A DNA stretch of 37,187 nucleotides. Source: DATAEK01 sp036258055 (GTDB lineage: Bacteria; Acidobacteriota; Vicinamibacteria; Vicinamibacterales; 2-12-FULL-66-21). The position numbers and the translations under genes were made by a program. This document shows, in pieces, positions 1 through 8,270 of the stretch; position 1 is the first letter of the stretch; every line of letters starts with the position of its first letter. The notes beneath the pieces are model-generated. The model made no database searches. It was not told the origin of the DNA and saw nothing but the letters and a program-made list of their open reading frames with translations. Location of the stretch: contig DATAEK010000005.1 in the NCBI GenBank assembly GCA_036258055.1, positions 1 through 37,187 of the forward strand, written 5' to 3'.

Positions 1-810
1 GACGGACGGCCAGCGTGAGACCGCATCCGGATCATCGGGCGGGAGTGTCAACCCCGCGGGCACCGCCTCGCGCGCAAGGGTCAGTCGCCGCCTGGCGTCC
101 TCGAACGACGGCATCGCACTGTCAGGGACCCGAGCGCGATCGAACGCGCGCCTGACGCACGCCGCGAGCGTCTCGGTTCCCGGCCGCCAGCCCTCGACGC
201 GCCGCGTCGCGTCTTCGATGACGTCGAGCGCCTGATCGGCTGAGAGATCCCCGCGCGCCAGCACGTCAATGCCGGCTTGCTCCCACGCGTCGTACCCTTC
301 GACGTCCGTCAACATTCCCGGTCGCAGGAGAGGAGGCAGCACACCTCGCGCGTCGAGACCCTCCACGCCTTCATCGAACGACAACGAGGAAGGGGCCGCC
401 ACCCGGCGTAGTGGACGATCGGAAAAGAGCATGGCCGCGGCGGTAGGACAGAAGTGCGACAGCGAAATGAACGTGCCTCGCTCGTCGGTCAGCACCACCC
501 TCGGGAAATGGCGGCAGGCGGAAGGAAGGTACGCGTGCCCGAGATCTCTGTGAATCGCGCACAGCCGATCGTGCTTTTGATCGAAAAAGACGCACGCGCC
601 GCTGGCCGTGGTCGCGACGATCGGCGGGTCGTCAGGCGACGAAGTGGAATTGATGAACAGCCGACCTGCCGTGCGGAAGTGCGTTTCGACCGTCTGCACC
701 ACCACCGGCTCCGCCGGGATCGCCCAGCCGGCCGTGCAACAGGCGCCTGCATGCTGGCATCGGTAGTCGGCGTGCATGTCCAGGCAGAACGCCGTCATGT
801 CGTCGATCAT
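1..810 (-). CDS. YkgJ-type cysteine-cluster protein (3' end outside window)
   Basis: Reading the minus strand from the ATG at 810 gives 270 codons without a stop before the window edge, so the gene is real but truncated by the window. Two cysteine clusters are visible: C9, C18, C24 and C25 (the CxxxxxCC part reads RCQHAGACC), then C73, C84 and C99 in the pattern ACVFFD...LCAIH...SACRHFPR, and a further C121 in SHFCP. The arrangement CC...CxF...CxIH...RP/SACRxFP is that of the YkgJ family, described as zinc- or iron-chelating; a few relatives act as lysine N-methylases. Substrate and partner are unknown. The start is the first ATG after an in-frame stop near 885; an ATG four codons downstream is an alternative. 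It is transcribed divergently from the HTH gene at 1069. Confidence 0.8.
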   Translation of the reverse strand, partial: MIDDMTAFCLDMHADYRCQHAGACCTAGWAIPAEPVVVQTVETHFRTAGRLFINSTSSPDDPPIVATTASGACVFFDQKHDRLCAIHRDLGHAYLPSACRHFPRVVLTDERGTFISLSHFCPTAAAMLFSDRPLRRVAAPSSLSFDEGVEGLDARGVLPPLLRPGMLTDVEGYDAWEQAGIDVLARGDLSADQALDVIEDATRRVEGWRPGTETLAACVRRAFDRARVPDSAMPSFEDARRRLTLAREAVPAGLTLPPDDPDAVSRWPSV

Positions 811-1068
811 ATGAGGCTTCGGGAGGGCTGTCAGCGGATTGGCTTCCCTCGACGAAAATTTGGACGCCGCCGCCTCTTGGTATCAGAGGTGGCGTGGGGG
901 CCATCCATTCGCCTCACCCGGCGGACCGGATACGCGCGGACCTGCCAACCACTCCTGTAATCGGCATTACACAATTGCAACGGAGGACGGGATCAATCCG
1001 GCTCCCACCGCACAAATCCTGACGTAGGCAACCGGCTTGATCCTTGCTCCCTGACTGACGAAGTCGTC

Positions 1069-1704
1069 ATGTCCGATCGGGATACTTTCGGTCCATGGCT
1101 GCGCAGCGAACGCGAAAGGCGCGGCATCTCCCTTGATACCCTCGCGTCGGTCACCAAGGTCAATAGCGATCTCTGGGAAGGCCTCGAGCGCAACGATTTC
1201 TCGCGGTGGCCGTCTGGAATCTTTGCGCGCGCGTTCGTGCGCGACTACGCTCGAGCGATCGGCCTCGATGCCGACGACGTGGTCAACGAGTTCTGCCGGC
1301 TGTTCCCGATAGGGGACCGCCGTTCGCGCGGGCTGATCAACGCGCAGGCCAACCTGCTCGGTCACAAGCTGAGCTACGCAGACTCAGGTGGCCTGCCGGC
1401 GCAGGGCGAGCGCCGATCGAAGCCGCGCGAGGACGCGTCGAACCCGACCGTCCGGCGGCTGCGGCTGGCGCCTCGTACGCTTGCGGCGATCCTGGACACG
1501 ACCTCGACGCTCGCGCTGTCCTGGCTCCTCGCCGCTCTCTTCCATCTTTCGTTCGCGGCCTGCGCCGCCGTGCTCGTGCTCCTGTACTACGCGTGCGCGA
1601 CGGTCGTCTTCGGCGCGACGCCGGGCAGCTGGTTCGTCGCGTTCCTCAAGCCTCGTGTGCCGTCGCTCTTCACGGTTGAGGAACGCCGCAGCGCGCACGC
1701 GTAA
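1069..1704 (+). CDS. RodZ-like HTH protein with C-terminal RDD-like membrane domain
   Basis: This is a 211-residue protein. Residues about 6-80 match the HTH_25/RodZ type of cro-like helix-turn-helix, with the characteristic run LRSERERRGISL followed by FARAFVRDYARAIGLD. A polar linker follows to about residue 130. The C-terminal part holds two hydrophobic segments (about 138-160 and 162-182), bracketed by R136 and D143 and ending in YYACATVVFGATPGSWF. That ending resembles the YY...GxTPGK signature of RDD-family membrane proteins. In RodZ a single TM helix and a periplasmic domain would follow the HTH, so this is a different architecture. A membrane-bound cytoplasmic HTH is inferred; the partner is unknown. 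No clear ribosome binding site precedes the ATG. The gene is divergent from the YkgJ-type gene and is followed by a repeat-filled gap. Confidence 0.75.
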   Translation: MSDRDTFGPWLRSERERRGISLDTLASVTKVNSDLWEGLERNDFSRWPSGIFARAFVRDYARAIGLDADDVVNEFCRLFPIGDRRSRGLINAQANLLGHKLSYADSGGLPAQGERRSKPREDASNPTVRRLRLAPRTLAAILDTTSTLALSWLLAALFHLSFAACAAVLVLLYYACATVVFGATPGSWFVAFLKPRVPSLFTVEERRSAHA

Positions 1705-1708
1705 GCAA

Positions 1709-1750
1709 GGAGGTAGGAGGCAGGAGGTAGGAGGGAGGAGGCGGGAGGCC
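1709..1750 (+). repeat. Heptad tandem array (GGAGGNN)x6
   Basis: Six consecutive 7-nt units read GGAGGTA, GGAGGCA, GGAGGTA, GGAGGGA, GGAGGCG and GGAGGCC. The array begins 5 nt after the stop codon of the HTH-RDD gene. The units look like strong Shine-Dalgarno sequences, but no start codon follows at a useful distance. Comparable heptads occur after three other stop codons in the window. Confidence 0.85.
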
Positions 1751-1789
1751 AGCGACACAACCGCAGAAGTTTCACCCGGTGACCTCTAG

Positions 1790-1867
1790 CCAGCGGCGCG
1801 AGCAGCCTTGAGCCGCAGCGAGCGCGGACGCGCGAGCTGCAGCGTCTGGGGGTGGGGCCCCAGACGC
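1790..1867 (+). repeat. GTGGGG-loop hairpin repeat, copy A
   Basis: The stretch starts with CCAGCGGCGCGAGCAG, which recurs in copy C. It ends in a perfect 10-bp hairpin at 1842-1867: arm GCGTCTGGGG, loop GTGGGG, arm CCCCAGACGC. The 14-mer GGGGGTGGGGCCCC in its centre is identical in copies A, B and C and present as its complement in copy D. The arm sequences differ outside the G/C run but stay base-paired. Confidence 0.8.
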
Positions 1868-1870
1868 ACT

Positions 1871-1919
1871 AAGGAGCGTAGCGAAGCGCTGGCAGGTCGC
1901 GGGGGTGGGGCCCCGCGAC
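1871..1919 (+). repeat. GTGGGG-loop hairpin repeat, copy B
   Basis: The text GCGAAGCGCTGGCAGG (1881-1896) is followed by a 9-bp perfect hairpin at 1896-1919: GTCGCGGGG, loop GTGGGG, CCCCGCGAC. Copy C has the near-identical lead-in GCGAGCGCTGGCAGG. Copies A and B lie in tandem, 28 nt apart between hairpins. Confidence 0.8.
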
Positions 1920-2094
1920 GAATTGAAAAAAGCGGTGTCTAATCTCACAGGCCGGGAAACTGCGAGCCCGGACCTGAGCGCATGGCGCGTCGGACACGTC
2001 GGCACGAATCCTCACGGACCGTTCGTCCGTCCCTTCCCTTTCTTTTCCAGTCACACAACGAGCGACCCGCGGACCGCGGATCGCGGAAAGCGGC

Positions 2095-2100
2095 TAGAGT
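2095..2100 (+). promoter_or_regulatory. TANNNT -10 element, probable leaderless start
   Basis: TAGAGT lies 7 nt before the ATG at 2108, and no Shine-Dalgarno sequence is present. Transcription would begin at or next to the A of the ATG. This spacing supports 2108 over the upstream ATG at 1982 as the start of the alpha-2-macroglobulin gene. Confidence 0.5.
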
Positions 2101-2107
2101 TCCAGCG

Positions 2108-5100
2108 ATGAAGATCATGCAGCGCATGCTCGGGGTTCCTCTGTTCGTGTTTGCGGTGCTGCTGCTCCTTGCGACCGGCGACGCGCGAGGGCAGGCGGCA
2201 CCCACCCGCGCGTTGACCGTGGTGAACGCCGGGCCGAACGGCGAGATCGCGAGTCTGGCCGAGGCCAACGAAATCCGCGTCATTTTTTCGGAGCCGATGG
2301 TCACGCTCGGCCGTATCCCGAGCGTGGTGCGCGCACCGTTCTTCCGCATCTCGCCGGCGGTGACGGGCACGTTCCGATGGTCGGGGACGACGATCCTGAT
2401 CTTCACGCCGGACCCCAAGCGCCCGCTGCCGTTTGCGACCCGTTACGACGTTACGATTGAGACGACTGCGATCGCGGTCAGCGGGCGCCGGCTGGCGCAG
2501 CCGTTCACGTTCACGTTCACGACGCCGACCGTCAAGCTGCTGCAGACGCAGTGGTACCGTCGCGGCGGCCGGGCTGATGCGCCGGCGGTGATCGCACTGC
2601 GTTTCAATCAACCGGTTCGCCCCGCCGATATCGCGGCGCATCTCTCGGCGCAATTCGAGCCTCATGAGTGGTTGCCGCCGGCACCGCCCGTTGGTCCCGC
2701 CGTGCTGAGCTCACTTGATCCGCTGGCCGTCTCCCGCTTCAATGCGAAGGTCGCCACGACCCGTGCGATTGCCTCCGCGCAGTCTCCTGTCACGGTTCGC
2801 CTCACGAACGACTGGGACAAAAAGCAGATTCCGCCCGGCTCCGATCTCGTGGTCGTGGAGACGGCTTCGCCCGTCCCGTCGGAGAGCTGGGTGCGCGTGG
2901 TGCTCGACGACGCCCTCCCGTCCCCGGCCGGTCAGGAAACACCGGCCGGGTCGCAGACCCACATGGTGAAAGTCGAACCCGCCTTCTTCATCGATGGCTT
3001 CGAGTGCACGACAGAATGCGATCCGGATCGCTGGAATCCGATCAAGATGCGGACGGCGGTCAAGGCGACGGACTTCTCCAAATCGGTCCGTGCGGTCGAC
3101 ATCACCACACCGTCATCGCCGCGTCCCGTTGCCCGCGCGGCCACGCAGAAACAGCCGAGAGCCGGGTACGAGTACGAGCGCGACGAGGGATCGCACCTGA
3201 CGCTCGAGGACGGCGGGCTCGACGCACAACCGCCGGCCCGGACGTATGTCGTGACGGTCGACGCCGGGCTGACCGCGCAAGATGGCCAGGTGCTCGGCTA
3301 CTCGTGGAGTGGCTCGGTCGCCAACTGGCACCAGCGGGCGTTCACGAGTTTCGGCGACGGCCACGGTGTCTGGGAGAAAAGCGGCGGCGCGGTGCTGCCG
3401 TTTTACGCGCGCAACTTCAGGAACGTTACGCAGTGGGCCGCGCCCGTTGCGCCGCGCGATCTGATGGGAACCGTGACGCACCTGCAGCCACACTTCAACG
3501 ACACGCCGGAAGGCGAAGGCACCGAGCACCGCCTCGGCACGAGCGCCGATCGCATCCTCTCGCACGGCCTCGACATGTCGAAGGCGCTGGGATCGAACGG
3601 CACCGGCCTCGTGTGGGCGGCGGTGCAGGAAGGTGAACCCGTCGCCAACGCCCGACCGTACGGCGAAAGCCGGGTGCGGGCGTCGCTCATTCAGGTGACG
3701 AACCTCGGAATCACGGTCAAGGACAGCCCGCAGAACACCATCGTCTTCGTCACGCGCCTCGACACCGGTCAGCCCGTTCCTGGCGCGAAGGTGTCCATCA
3801 TCCGGCTTGGCAACGAGGTGTTCTGGAACGGCACGACCGGATCGGACGGCGTTGCGACCGGGCCGGGGACGAAGCGGAGCCCCGACAACTGGTGGCAGTT
3901 CGAGTTCCTGGTCACCGCGGAGAAAGACGGGGACATCGCGTACCTCGGGAGCGACTGGAACGAAGGCGTGCAGCCGTGGGATTTCGGCGTGCCCTTCAAC
4001 CTCAACGAAGCGTCGCCGCTCCTGCGCGGCACGGTGTTCACCGATCGCGGTGTTTACCGGCTCGGCGAGGAAGTGACCTTCAAAGCGATCCTGCGCCACA
4101 ACACTCCTGCAGGCATCCAGCTGCTTCCGGCGGGGACGTCGCTGTTCGTGTCGATCCGCGACAGCCAGGATCGCGTGGTCGACGAGCGGACCGTGAAAGT
4201 GAATGCGTGGAGCAGCGCCGAGTGGAAGGTGGCGCTGCCGGCCGACGGCGCGCTCGGCAACTATCAGGTGATGACGGTCCTCGAGATCGATAAGCCGAAG
4301 CCGCGACCGGCCGAGCAGCTGCGGCCCGGCGAGACGCCCGGGCCCTACGCGGATGCGTTCGTGCCGTACTACAAGGCGGTGCGCGGCACGTTCCTCGTTG
4401 CCGCCTACCGTCGGCCGGATTTTCGCGTCGACGTCACGCTGACCGGCGACTCGCTGATCGCGGGCAACAAGCTGAAAGGCGTGGTGACGTCGCGCTATCT
4501 CTTCGGAGCGCCGATCGGAGCGCGTCCGTTGACGTGGACGTTCACGAAGTCGCCGCTCAGCGACGCGCCGGCGGCCGTGAAAGAGAAATTCACCGAGGAT
4601 CGCTGGCTGTTCGTCGGCTGGGACGAAGGTACTGAGACCGCCGAATCGGGATCCATCGGTCACGACACCACGACGCTGACGCGAACCGGCGATCGCACGC
4701 TCGATCTCGAGACGAAACTCCAGGCCGGAGTGCCGTACTCGTACTCGCTCGAGGGTGACGTGGAGGACGTGTCCCGACAGCACATCGCGAACCGCGCGAG
4801 CGTGACCGTGCACCCGGCGCCGTGGTACGTCGGCATCAGACGTCCCTCGTATTTCGTCGAGCAGAAAGGCGGGCTGAAGACCGAGATCGTGACGGTGGCA
4901 CCGGACGGAACGGTGGCGGCCGGCGTGCCCGTTACCGTCACGTTGACCCAGGTGCAGTGGACGAGCGTACGGCGCGCAGAAGGAAATGGCTTCTACACCT
5001 GGGACACCGAGCGCAAGGAAGTGCCCGCGGGATCCTGGACCGTCACGACTACCGCGGATCCCGTTCCGCTCGACATTCCAATTCCGAATGGCGGCTACTT

Positions 5101-8050
5101 CCTCCTGAAGGCGACAGCCACCGAAGAGAGCGGCCGGTTCGCGGTCACGCGGACGTCGTTCTACGCGCTCGGCGAGGGTTACACCGCGTGGGCGCGCTAC
5201 GACCACAACCGGATCGATCTCGTGCCCGAGCGCAAGACCTACAAGCCGGGCGAGACCGCACGCATCATGATTCAGTCGCCGTGGGAGCAGGCGACCGCGC
5301 TCGTGACGACCGAGCGCGAAGGGATCAAATCGCACCGGCAGTTCGCACTCACGTCCACGCAGCAGTCGATCTCGGTGCCGATCACCGAAGCGGAGATCCC
5401 GAACGTGTTCGTCTCGGTGCTGCTCGTCAAAGGGCGGACCCAGGTGGCGACGACCGAGTCGGCGCCGGGAGGCCCGGCACCCGGCGACACGGCCGATACG
5501 AGCGATCCCGGCAAACCGTCATTCCGTCTCGGCTACGTGGAGCTGAAAGTCGAGGACGCCTCGAAGCGGCTGACGGTCAACGTCAGCGCGAACAAAGAGG
5601 AGTACCGGCCCGCCACCACTGCGAACGTCGTGCTCGACGTGAAGGATCGCGCGGGCCGCGGCGCACAGAGTGAAGTGACGCTCTGGGCCGTGGACTACGG
5701 CGTGCTCTCGCTGACCGCGTATCGCACGCCCGACGTCCTGCGGTCCGTCTACATCGAGAAAGCGCTCCAGGTGATGACGATGGACAACCGGCAGCGCATC
5801 GTGAGCCGCCGGGTCCTCACGCCGAAAGGGGAGACCGAGGGCGGTGGCGGCGGGGCCGACGCGGGCGCCGGAACGCTGCGCAAAGACTTCCGTGTGCTCG
5901 CCTTCTGGCTCGGCTCCATCGTGACCGACGCCAACGGTCATGCGGTGACGGACATCAAGCTACCCGAATCGCTGACGACGTACAGGATCATGGCCGTTGC
6001 CGGCGATCGCAACTCGCGGTTCGGATCGGGCGAGAGCGAGGTGCGGATCAACAAGCCGCTCACGCTCAAGCCGACCTTCCCGCGATTCCTCGCCGTTGGC
6101 GACACCGCTCACTTCGGCGCCGTGGTCACGAGTCAGCTGAAGGAAGCGGGTGTGGCGACGGTGACGATCAAGAGTCTCGACCCGGAGATCCTGCAGTTCA
6201 CAGGCGCCGCGGAACAGACCGTCCAGCTCGCGGCCGGCGGATCGATCGAAGCCCGCTTCGATGCGGCCGGACGCAGCGTGGGCCGCGCGCGCGTGCAGAT
6301 GACGGTCAAGTCGGGCAACGAAACCGACGCGTTCGAGGATCTGATTCCGGTCGAGATCCTGGCGTCGCCTGAGACCGTCGCGGCGTACGGCGAGGCCGGG
6401 GATGCGAATCCGCGCGCGGCGGAGACCCTGCGGATTCCTGCGGGCGTGGTTCCCGGCATCGGCGGTCTGCACGTCGAGCTGTCGTCCACAGCGATGGTCG
6501 GACTCGGCGAAGGTGCGCGGTATCTCGTCGAGTATCCGTACGGCTGCGCCGAGCAGCGCGGGTCGCGTGCGCTCGCGTTGCTGCTAGCCGCCGATCTCGG
6601 CGATGCGTTCTCGCTGCCGGGCGTCGACACGGCCAAGATGCGGCCGGCCGTACAGCAGACGCTCAAAGAGCTCGAGAAGTATCAGTGCGGGAACGGCGGC
6701 TTCGCGTACTGGCCGGGGGCGTGCTTTTCGGTGTCGCCGTACCTCACCGCCTATCTGCTCGACGTCTTCAAGCAGGCCTCGGACCTGAAGTACGCCGTCG
6801 ATCCCGGCATGCGCTCACGAGCGCTCGACTACCTCCAGCAGCGACTGGCCGAACCGCCGCCAACGAACGAGGGCTGGTGGCCAGCCTACACGGCGTGGCA
6901 GGCCTTCGCGGTGAAGGTGCTCGTCGAGGGGGGCCGCAACCAGGACTCGAATCTCAACCGTCTCTACGGCTATCGCGAGCGGATGCCGGTCTTCGCGCTC
7001 GCGTACCTGCACGATGCCGTGGTCGCGCGTGGACCGAGAGGAGACTCCGAGGCACGGTTACAGGACCTCCGGCGCCGGATGAGCAACGCGATCCTGCCCG
7101 AAGCTGGCAGCGCGCACGTCGAGGAGCTCAGCGATCCGTATCTGCTCTGGTTCTGGAACTCGAACATCCGGTCCACGGCCATCGTGCTCAATACGCTGGT
7201 CAAGAGCGGCGTGGACAACGCGCCGATCCGGGAAATGGTCCGCTGGATGATGGCCGCGCGCAAGGATGGCCGTTGGGGCAACACGCAGGAAAACGCCTAC
7301 GCCATGCAGGCGCTGGTCGCTTACTACCGAAAGTACGAGAGCGTCGTCCCGTCCTTCGATGCCGTCGTCCGGCTCGGAACCGACGAGCTCGCGCGCGAAC
7401 AATTCCGCGGACGCTCCACGGTGGCGCAAACGAAAGAGCTGCCGATGAGAGAAGTGCTCACGCGAGCGCAACCTGGCATCACGCAACCGCTCACGTTCTC
7501 GAAGGAGGGCAGCGGCACGCTCTTCTACACCGCGCGGTTCCGCTACGCCGCCGATCAGCTCTTCCAGGACGGACTCGACAGCGGCATTCGCATTCAACGG
7601 TCGTATGCGCCGTACGTCGAGAATGGGTCGCGGCCCGAGACGACGAGCTATCAAGCGGGCGACCTCGTCCGGATCACGCTGACGTTCATGTTGACGAAAG
7701 AGCGGCGCTACGTCGCCGTCACCGATCCCTTGCCGGCCGGCTTCGAGCCGGTCGAGTCGTGGTTCGCGACGACGGCTGCCTCGCTCGCCAGCATGCAGGA
7801 CTATCAGGGTCAGGAGAGCGACAGCTGGTTCTCGTGGTGGCAGCGCGGGGGTTTCGATCACGTCGAACGGCATGACGACCGCGTCCAGTTGTTCGCCACG
7901 CGCCTGAGCGAAGGGCGCCACGAGTTCACGTACGTCGTCCGCGCAACGACCGCCGGGACGTTCAGGACAGCGCCGGCGCGCGCGGAAGAGATGTACGAGC
8001 CCGAGGTGTTCGGACGGACCGCGACGACGGTCGTGGAGGTGAAGAGGTGA
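2108..8050 (+). CDS. Bacterial alpha-2-macroglobulin with CxEQ thioester
   Basis: This 1980-residue exported protein starts at the ATG before a clear signal peptide (MKIMQRMLGVPLFVFAVLLL, cleavage near residue 30). There is no lipobox cysteine, unlike the lipoprotein form in E. coli. An Ig-like/SbsA-type domain follows (EIRVIFSEPM). The macroglobulin repeats are recognisable from FTDRGVYRLGEEVTFKA, and the bait-to-A2M transition from FRVLAFWLGSIVTD. The thioester domain has YPYGCAEQ with C1480 and Q1483. In the family this bond traps attacking proteases covalently after bait cleavage, in the periplasm. The protein is longer than the roughly 1500-1650 residues of the E. coli type. The next gene is PBP1C, its classic partner, here separated by a 220-nt repeat-bearing gap. 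Function is inferred from the family. Confidence 0.93.
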   Translation: MKIMQRMLGVPLFVFAVLLLLATGDARGQAAPTRALTVVNAGPNGEIASLAEANEIRVIFSEPMVTLGRIPSVVRAPFFRISPAVTGTFRWSGTTILIFTPDPKRPLPFATRYDVTIETTAIAVSGRRLAQPFTFTFTTPTVKLLQTQWYRRGGRADAPAVIALRFNQPVRPADIAAHLSAQFEPHEWLPPAPPVGPAVLSSLDPLAVSRFNAKVATTRAIASAQSPVTVRLTNDWDKKQIPPGSDLVVVETASPVPSESWVRVVLDDALPSPAGQETPAGSQTHMVKVEPAFFIDGFECTTECDPDRWNPIKMRTAVKATDFSKSVRAVDITTPSSPRPVARAATQKQPRAGYEYERDEGSHLTLEDGGLDAQPPARTYVVTVDAGLTAQDGQVLGYSWSGSVANWHQRAFTSFGDGHGVWEKSGGAVLPFYARNFRNVTQWAAPVAPRDLMGTVTHLQPHFNDTPEGEGTEHRLGTSADRILSHGLDMSKALGSNGTGLVWAAVQEGEPVANARPYGESRVRASLIQVTNLGITVKDSPQNTIVFVTRLDTGQPVPGAKVSIIRLGNEVFWNGTTGSDGVATGPGTKRSPDNWWQFEFLVTAEKDGDIAYLGSDWNEGVQPWDFGVPFNLNEASPLLRGTVFTDRGVYRLGEEVTFKAILRHNTPAGIQLLPAGTSLFVSIRDSQDRVVDERTVKVNAWSSAEWKVALPADGALGNYQVMTVLEIDKPKPRPAEQLRPGETPGPYADAFVPYYKAVRGTFLVAAYRRPDFRVDVTLTGDSLIAGNKLKGVVTSRYLFGAPIGARPLTWTFTKSPLSDAPAAVKEKFTEDRWLFVGWDEGTETAESGSIGHDTTTLTRTGDRTLDLETKLQAGVPYSYSLEGDVEDVSRQHIANRASVTVHPAPWYVGIRRPSYFVEQKGGLKTEIVTVAPDGTVAAGVPVTVTLTQVQWTSVRRAEGNGFYTWDTERKEVPAGSWTVTTTADPVPLDIPIPNGGYFLLKATATEESGRFAVTRTSFYALGEGYTAWARYDHNRIDLVPERKTYKPGETARIMIQSPWEQATALVTTEREGIKSHRQFALTSTQQSISVPITEAEIPNVFVSVLLVKGRTQVATTESAPGGPAPGDTADTSDPGKPSFRLGYVELKVEDASKRLTVNVSANKEEYRPATTANVVLDVKDRAGRGAQSEVTLWAVDYGVLSLTAYRTPDVLRSVYIEKALQVMTMDNRQRIVSRRVLTPKGETEGGGGGADAGAGTLRKDFRVLAFWLGSIVTDANGHAVTDIKLPESLTTYRIMAVAGDRNSRFGSGESEVRINKPLTLKPTFPRFLAVGDTAHFGAVVTSQLKEAGVATVTIKSLDPEILQFTGAAEQTVQLAAGGSIEARFDAAGRSVGRARVQMTVKSGNETDAFEDLIPVEILASPETVAAYGEAGDANPRAAETLRIPAGVVPGIGGLHVELSSTAMVGLGEGARYLVEYPYGCAEQRGSRALALLLAADLGDAFSLPGVDTAKMRPAVQQTLKELEKYQCGNGGFAYWPGACFSVSPYLTAYLLDVFKQASDLKYAVDPGMRSRALDYLQQRLAEPPPTNEGWWPAYTAWQAFAVKVLVEGGRNQDSNLNRLYGYRERMPVFALAYLHDAVVARGPRGDSEARLQDLRRRMSNAILPEAGSAHVEELSDPYLLWFWNSNIRSTAIVLNTLVKSGVDNAPIREMVRWMMAARKDGRWGNTQENAYAMQALVAYYRKYESVVPSFDAVVRLGTDELAREQFRGRSTVAQTKELPMREVLTRAQPGITQPLTFSKEGSGTLFYTARFRYAADQLFQDGLDSGIRIQRSYAPYVENGSRPETTSYQAGDLVRITLTFMLTKERRYVAVTDPLPAGFEPVESWFATTAASLASMQDYQGQESDSWFSWWQRGGFDHVERHDDRVQLFATRLSEGRHEFTYVVRATTAGTFRTAPARAEEMYEPEVFGRTATTVVEVKR

Positions 8051-8064
8051 TGTGTGATGCTTGT

Positions 8065-8085
8065 GGCAGTCGGCAGTCGGCTGTC
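8065..8085 (+). repeat. Heptad tandem array GGCAGTC x3
   Basis: The units GGCAGTC, GGCAGTC and GGCTGTC begin 15 nt after the alpha-2-macroglobulin stop codon. They form the same kind of 7-nt array as at 1709, 17547 and 24403, with a different unit sequence. Confidence 0.75.
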
Positions 8086-8177
8086 CGGGGCTCGGCGTTC
8101 AGCCGTCCGTTGGCCGCGGTCGGGGCTCGGCGCTGAGCGCTCGAGACATGGCGCTCGCCAAGCAGGCTGTAGCGTGA

Positions 8178-8234
8178 AGCCAGCGGCGCGAGCAGAGCGA
8201 GCGCTGGCAGGCCGTGGGGGTGGGGCCCCACGGC
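8178..8234 (+). repeat. GTGGGG-loop hairpin repeat, copy C
   Basis: CCAGCGGCGCGAGCAGAGCG and then AGCGCTGGCAGG can pair as CCAGCG/CGCTGG. They are followed by a 9-bp perfect hairpin at 8211-8234: GCCGTGGGG, loop GTGGGG, CCCCACGGC. The element lies between the alpha-2-macroglobulin and pbpC genes, ending 36 nt before the pbpC ATG, so it would be transcribed in any bicistronic message. Confidence 0.8.
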
Positions 8235-8270
8235 AAAGTGAGAAGAGAGGCGGCGCTCTCGCGCCGTGTA

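Larger units (their letters stand above)
1705..2107. other. Repeat-rich intergenic region
   Basis: This 403-nt gap holds no convincing gene. Starting 5 nt after the HTH gene stop it carries six heptads of GGAGGNN (1709-1750). Two GTGGGG-loop hairpins follow (1842-1867 and 1896-1919). The last part holds a TANNNT promoter-like element directly before the alpha-2-macroglobulin ATG. An in-frame upstream ATG at 1982 would extend that protein by 42 residues, but the extension is rich in arginine and lies ahead of an obvious signal peptide, so I treat it as non-coding. Confidence 0.7.

Noticed and set aside
454..960. Plus-strand open frame of 168 codons near the left edge
   Set aside because: It is opposite the YkgJ-type gene, whose cysteine clusters are unmistakable; the plus product is arginine-rich.
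1709..1750. GGAGG units as a string of Shine-Dalgarno sites for a small gene
   Set aside because: No start codon with a sustained frame follows at a fitting distance; the 7-nt periodicity explains the text better.
1982..2107. N-terminal extension of the alpha-2-macroglobulin from an upstream ATG
   Set aside because: It would place 42 polar, arginine-rich residues before the signal peptide, and a -10-like element sits just before 2108.
3113..5335. Long minus-strand open frame (about 740 codons) inside the alpha-2-macroglobulin gene
   Set aside because: It is an antisense shadow caused by GC-rich third positions; the plus-strand frame has recognisable macroglobulin domains and the minus product has none.
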